Origin: Gelatoporia subvermispora B
Taxonomy: Eukaryota > Basidiomycota > Agaricomycetes > Polyporales > Gelatoporiaceae
Reading direction: 5' to 3'
DNA length: 37,706 nt
Assembly: GCA_000320605.2 (NCBI GenBank)
Contig: KB445816.1
Span: 286,554-324,259 of the forward strand
Position 1 is the first letter of the stretch, and every line of letters begins with the position of its first letter. The notes under the pieces are model-generated. The model saw only the letters and a program-made list of their open reading frames with translations, did no database searches and had not been told where the DNA came from. The translations under genes and the position numbers were made by a program. This document shows, piece by piece, positions 33,844 through 37,706 of the stretch.

Positions 33844-35326
33844 GGGCGACCTCTCCCCGTCCGGCTCGCTCATCTGGCTCACCGTGTTCCGCATTATCCT
33901 TGGAATTGGCATCGGCGGTGACCACCCGATGCCTGCGTCGGTGGCAACGGATCGCGTGAAGCTGCGCCGGCGGGGCACGATGCTCACGTACATCTTCGCG
34001 AATCAGGGCTGGGGCAGCTTGGTCGGCAGCCTGGCGGTCATCATCGTGCTCGCGTGCTACAAGAGCGCAATGGAGACACACGGCGAGACGAGCAAGGTTG
34101 ACGGAGGTGCGTCCGCATGCGTAGAGATGCTAGATGGTAGCTGACGGTGGCCTTGCAGTCTGGCGCATCCTTATCGGCCTCTCGCTCATCCCCGCATTTG
34201 GCACACTTTACCAGCGGCTGACACTCTCCGAGTCGCAGCGGTTTAAGGCTGCGCAGGAGGGCCGCGACGGCGAGCTCGGTGACAACACGGACGACCTCAA
34301 GCTCAAGGAGATGCCGCCTTCTCCAAAAGAGAAGCCACTCAAGGCTGAGACCACTGTTGCGTCGACCGGCTCCGATGCGAGCACCGAAGGCGAGAGTGAT
34401 TACGCGAAGGCGGTTGCGAAAGAGAAGAAGGCGCATTGGGGCGCGTTCTTCGCATACTTTAGGGAGTGGAGGCATTTCAAGATTCTCCTCGGCACCTCCG
34501 TCTGCTGGTTCTTGCTGGATGTTGCGTAAGTGTCCCTTCACTGCCTTGTTTGTGGATCATGCTTAGCAGTGTACAGGTTCTATGGTATCAACCTGAACCA
34601 AAACGTCGTCCTCCAGGAGATCGGCTTCAATGGCTCGTCTGGCTCGCCATGGACACGTCTCTTCAAGATCGGTATTGGTAATCTTATCATCACCGCCCTC
34701 GGCTTCGTCCCCGGATACTACGCGACGATTTTGACAATTGAGAAGCTCGGTCGTAAGTGGATCCAGGGCTTCCTGCTGGCCGCATTATTCTGTAAGTCGA
34801 ACCAACTACCTCGCTGACTATCCTGGATGCTAATTATGGACTAGTGGGTATCCTCGCCGGCATGTTCCACACGCTGAGCACCGTCGCGTTCATCGTCAAC
34901 TTCGCGCTCCTGCAGTTCTTCTTTAACTTCGGCGCAAATGCGTATGTCCCGGTCCTCCCGCCCAAGTGACATCAGTCTGACCGTAATATTCCTGATACAG
35001 GACGACCTACTGCTACCCCGCTGAGGTGTTCCCTACCCGCTTCCGCGCGTCCGCCCACTGCATGTCAGCCGCCTGTGGCAAGGCCGGCGCAATCATCTCC
35101 GCGCGCGTGTTCAACACCCTGACCGACACCATCGGCACGCCCAATGTTCTCTGGAGTACGTTCCTTCTCACCTTCCCCACACTCCGGTGCTAACCTTCCC
35201 TCCTCAGTCTTCTTCGGATGCTGCATTGCTGGCGCGGGCTTCTCGCTGCTCCTCCCCGAAGTCCGCGGTCGTGACCCTGATGTCATCTACGCGCAGGAGT
35301 TGCGCGAGCACGAGCAGCAACAGTAG
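33844..35326 (+). pseudogene. PHO84: PHO84-type phosphate:H+ symporter (MFS), 5'-truncated
   Basis: Six exons: 33844-34106, 34159-34525, 34577-34791, 34845-34941, 35001-35155 and 35208-35326, all with GT-AG introns and an unbroken frame to TAG. It starts in the fourth membrane helix (LTVFRIILGIGIGGDHPM; the helix-4 Asp is kept, but the next residue is His where Tyr or Phe is usual). It then carries RRRGTMLTYIFANQGWGS, the central loop (about 60 residues, Lys/Glu/Ser-rich), LLDVAFYGINLNQN with the helix-7 Asp, [20 protein letters not shown] with the helix-11 Lys, and LLLPEVRGRD. The initiator and about the first three helices are missing. The left edge follows AGGACAG, an acceptor-like sequence, so the break may lie in an intron. 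If an upstream exon exists beyond a longer intron, the gene might be intact; I did not find one. Confidence 0.85.
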
Positions 35327-36236
35327 CAGCAACACTAAACGCATTCTAGTTTCATGCGCGGCGGTTCCCACTTACTACCCACCGCCGTCGTCCGTGCTCT
35401 GCTACTCCGCTATCCGACGACCGATGACCTCGAGGACGAGGCGCATGCGGCGCATATTGCTCCATTCCTACCGTTCTTAACTTATACGATACGCCATACG
35501 CCGCTGCGCGCGATGCGATACTGACGAGGGGGGTGCTAATGCTAATGCCGGCGCTGACGAAGGAGGCTGGCGCGCCGCGTGTGCGGAGCCCTGAATGTAC
35601 GGTCTTAGTTATGATAGATCAAGAGATGTTCTATGCATGACGTAGATAGACTGTCTGTAAAACGGGCCGAATGGATGGACGTTGTATTTTTCAGAAAGTT
35701 CAATGTATCAGGTTCACTCCAATGAGGTGCATTCATTGGGCGTTATAATTTTACGGCGAGGGCCGCCGTGAAGTTCATGTAAGTCAGAGTGGTGCAGTCT
35801 CTCGAGGCCGCCGAGAAATACGGCTCAGTCAACACGATACCGTACTTAGATATGTAGGATCGAGAATTTCCTATCTAGAGCGTGCAAATACGACGTTGAT
35901 GTCTACCGAGCGCCTCTGCCTGTTGGCGCAATTCGCTCGTCCCTGCTCACGTGGTGTCGTTCTCACAGACGAATTGTCTACGATGATCATCTGGTATTGT
36001 GCGGTCGCAGAAATTGACTTTTGGATCATCGAGTCTCGGAGCCTGAACGGTATCGGATCCTGGAGGACGGTCATGGCTCATGGAGGACTCCGACCCTCCC
36101 AGCTACATCGATGATACCCTCGCCGTCTCCCTTGCGACCCCAGCGAAACCGATCACATTCCCCCGTGTGGTGAGCATATCCAGGTGGTGATTGTCTACGA
36201 TGATTGCTCACACCACATTGTCACTACCAACGCAGC
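35327..36236. other. Intergenic; nothing recognised
   Basis: Between the transporter stop and the F-box-like gene. AT-richer than the flanking exons, with only short random open frames. Presumably the 3' flank of one gene and the 5' flank of the next. Confidence 0.5.
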
Positions 36237-37607
36237 ATGCAACGCAGCTTGCTCACGGCCCTCAATTTCGATGTCGTGCACTACATCCTCACCATCCTGG
36301 GCCGAAGGCAGCTGTTGGATATTATGCCTACGTGCAAGATGTTCCATGCGGAATGCAGTAAGATCTTGTTGCAATCCAACATTGTCCTCGACAGCCGTAA
36401 GGTTGAAGGCTTCTGTGACTATATACTCGCCGATGCAGCCAATCGGGGCCCCCTACTTCGAAGCATATCCTACAGGTACAACTCACGAGAATGGTACGAT
36501 AGGACGCCACCATACAACGCGAAGCGCTTTTGCAATGTACTATCGCAAGCTCCGAACCTTCAACGACTATCGTTGTTGCATTGGGAAATCCTTCGCTGGT
36601 CATCCACTGACGCCAGCCAATCGGTCTTACCCAGACTCGCAGGACTCAAGGTCCTTGAGCTATACAGTGCCGAGACGGTGAAGGCCGTCGCTCTGAGAGA
36701 GATGGGTGCTGCACTAGATTCTCTTACCCTCGAATGGGATCAGCAGAGGGGATGGGAGGGCGCAACCATGGAGATGATCAGGTTCTTCGCCAACACACTC
36801 TCGAAGCTCCATTTGACCACGCTTCTTCCAGCGTCGGTCTCACCATTCTCGTTCCCATTCCTGCACACCGTGTCCTTTACGACAGCACTGCCGGTAGCGG
36901 ATATATATTCTTTCATCCGTCTTTGTCCCCGGCTTCGTTCTCTTCGATGCCGCAGCAGTCCGTCCAGCGCGTCTGACGCCGAAGATGTACGTGTGTGCAA
37001 CGCTTTGAAGGAGCTGCGTTGGGAGGTGCTTGATCACATTTCAATGGACCTTGGCGGTCTCTACCAGCTCAACCTCCATCAGCGTGTTCGTCGACTCGAC
37101 ATCGTCACCAGGGACTGTGGCAGTCATAGCCTCGACTGGATCAGCGCGATCCTGACTGCTACGGAGCCCACACATCTGCAACTACACTTTGAGGAGGGAT
37201 CGATGAAGATCGTACAGAACTATGGGAGCATCCTGAAGCAGGCGCACCGGGTAACTTACCTGCGACTTGCAGATGCGACGAAGACCTCTCTGGATCTCGA
37301 CCGTGTGAGTCTAGCATGGACCTTGACTCGTCGTTTTACTTAAGATTATGACCCACGCCACTAGATATGTGAAGCCCTTCGGTCGACGCAGGTCAAACAC
37401 TTAGAACTGAACGGTCTTAACTCGACGTCACTGGACATGGCTACACAAGTTGGGAAGAGCGTTCCAGTACTTGGCTTCCTGACGATGACGGGGTGGAACA
37501 GTTCCGCATCATACTCAATATCGAGAGAATGTATGCCCGGGGAGGTGATTGTCCAAATGTTGGACGACGATGTTGCAAAGGCGACATCCGATGCCGTCTG
37601 GGGGTGA
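36237..37607 (+). CDS. F-box-like / leucine-rich protein, apparently intact
   Basis: Exons 36237-37304 and 37365-37607 (436 codons) joined by a 60-nt GTGAGT...CTAG intron in phase 0. Without splicing the frame stops at 37343. The N-terminus (ALNFDVVHYILTILGRRQLL, then MPTCKMFHAECSKIL) has the F-box-like pattern of the large agaricomycete family. The rest has irregular leucine-rich repeats (RLAGLKVLELYS, LSKLHLTTLLP, RLRSLRCR, VTYLRLAD, VKHLELNGL). Such proteins usually act as substrate receptors of SCF ubiquitin ligases. I prefer the ATG at 36237 to the in-frame 36204 because it directly precedes the F-box-like start. GGGGTGAATG at the stop could instead be another splice donor, making the protein longer and running off the window. 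Confidence 0.65.
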
Positions 37608-37706
37608 ATGTTTCACGTTTACTTTGGAAGATTACCGCAGTAGTGTCTCTGTAAATGCATGCAATTGATCTCATTCCGACTGAGACACAAGCTTGTCGGT
37701 TGGAAT

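Noticed and set aside
1..37706. Retrotransposon or DDE transposase genes, CRISPR arrays, telomere repeats
   Set aside because: I saw no RT, integrase or transposase motifs, no regularly spaced repeats, and no telomeric arrays on either strand.

Overview
The window looks like a piece of a basidiomycete genome, most likely an agaricomycete such as a polypore or relative. Exons are short and separated by 45-60 nt GT-AG introns. The recognisable proteins (PRP8, PLD1, a KDM5/JARID1-type demethylase, NAP1, MET10, a PHO84-type transporter) are fungal nuclear genes. Several have the form I associate with agaricomycetes, such as the GNAT-Mss4 fusion and the OrsD-type zinc-finger protein. I cannot assign a genus.

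Layout: 1-2162 is the 3' part of a phospholipase D gene (+) broken by four stops and a frameshift. 2203-3480 is Ser/Pro-rich, GC-rich DNA of unknown origin. 3651-7668 (-) is a broken PRP8 lacking its N-terminal part and the linker/endonuclease-like middle. It abuts a same-strand chain (+) of three unrelated fragments: MET10 (7663-8362), NAP1 (8363-8920) and an AAA+ ATPase lid (8917-9045). 9046-11262 holds no gene I recognise. 12021-15996 (+) is the one large intact gene of the interior. I reconstruct six exons and 1229 codons: two zinc-finger blocks (the second OrsD-like), a tyrosine-recombinase-like domain and a repeat-rich tail. It is followed at once by a 562-base assembly gap (16021-16582). 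18467-19234 (-) is a His/Pro-rich ORF, 19236-21420 (-) a broken KDM5-type demethylase, and 24490-25135 (+) a broken GNAT-Mss4 gene. 25136-31327 is unrecognised. 31328-31745 (+) is a second PRP8 fragment from the N-terminal half. 31836-32450 (-) is a uracil phosphoribosyltransferase fragment, and 33844-35326 (+) a 5'-truncated phosphate transporter. 36237-37607 (+) is an apparently intact F-box-like gene.

The genes do not form a pathway. The region reads as a graveyard of partial, intron-containing copies of conserved genes on both sides of an intact recombinase-like gene. The copies keep their introns, so they arose through DNA rather than mRNA. Their nonsense codons all fit C-to-T (or G-to-A) changes. 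Whether the recombinase-like gene caused the accumulation cannot be shown here: I found no terminal repeats or target duplications.
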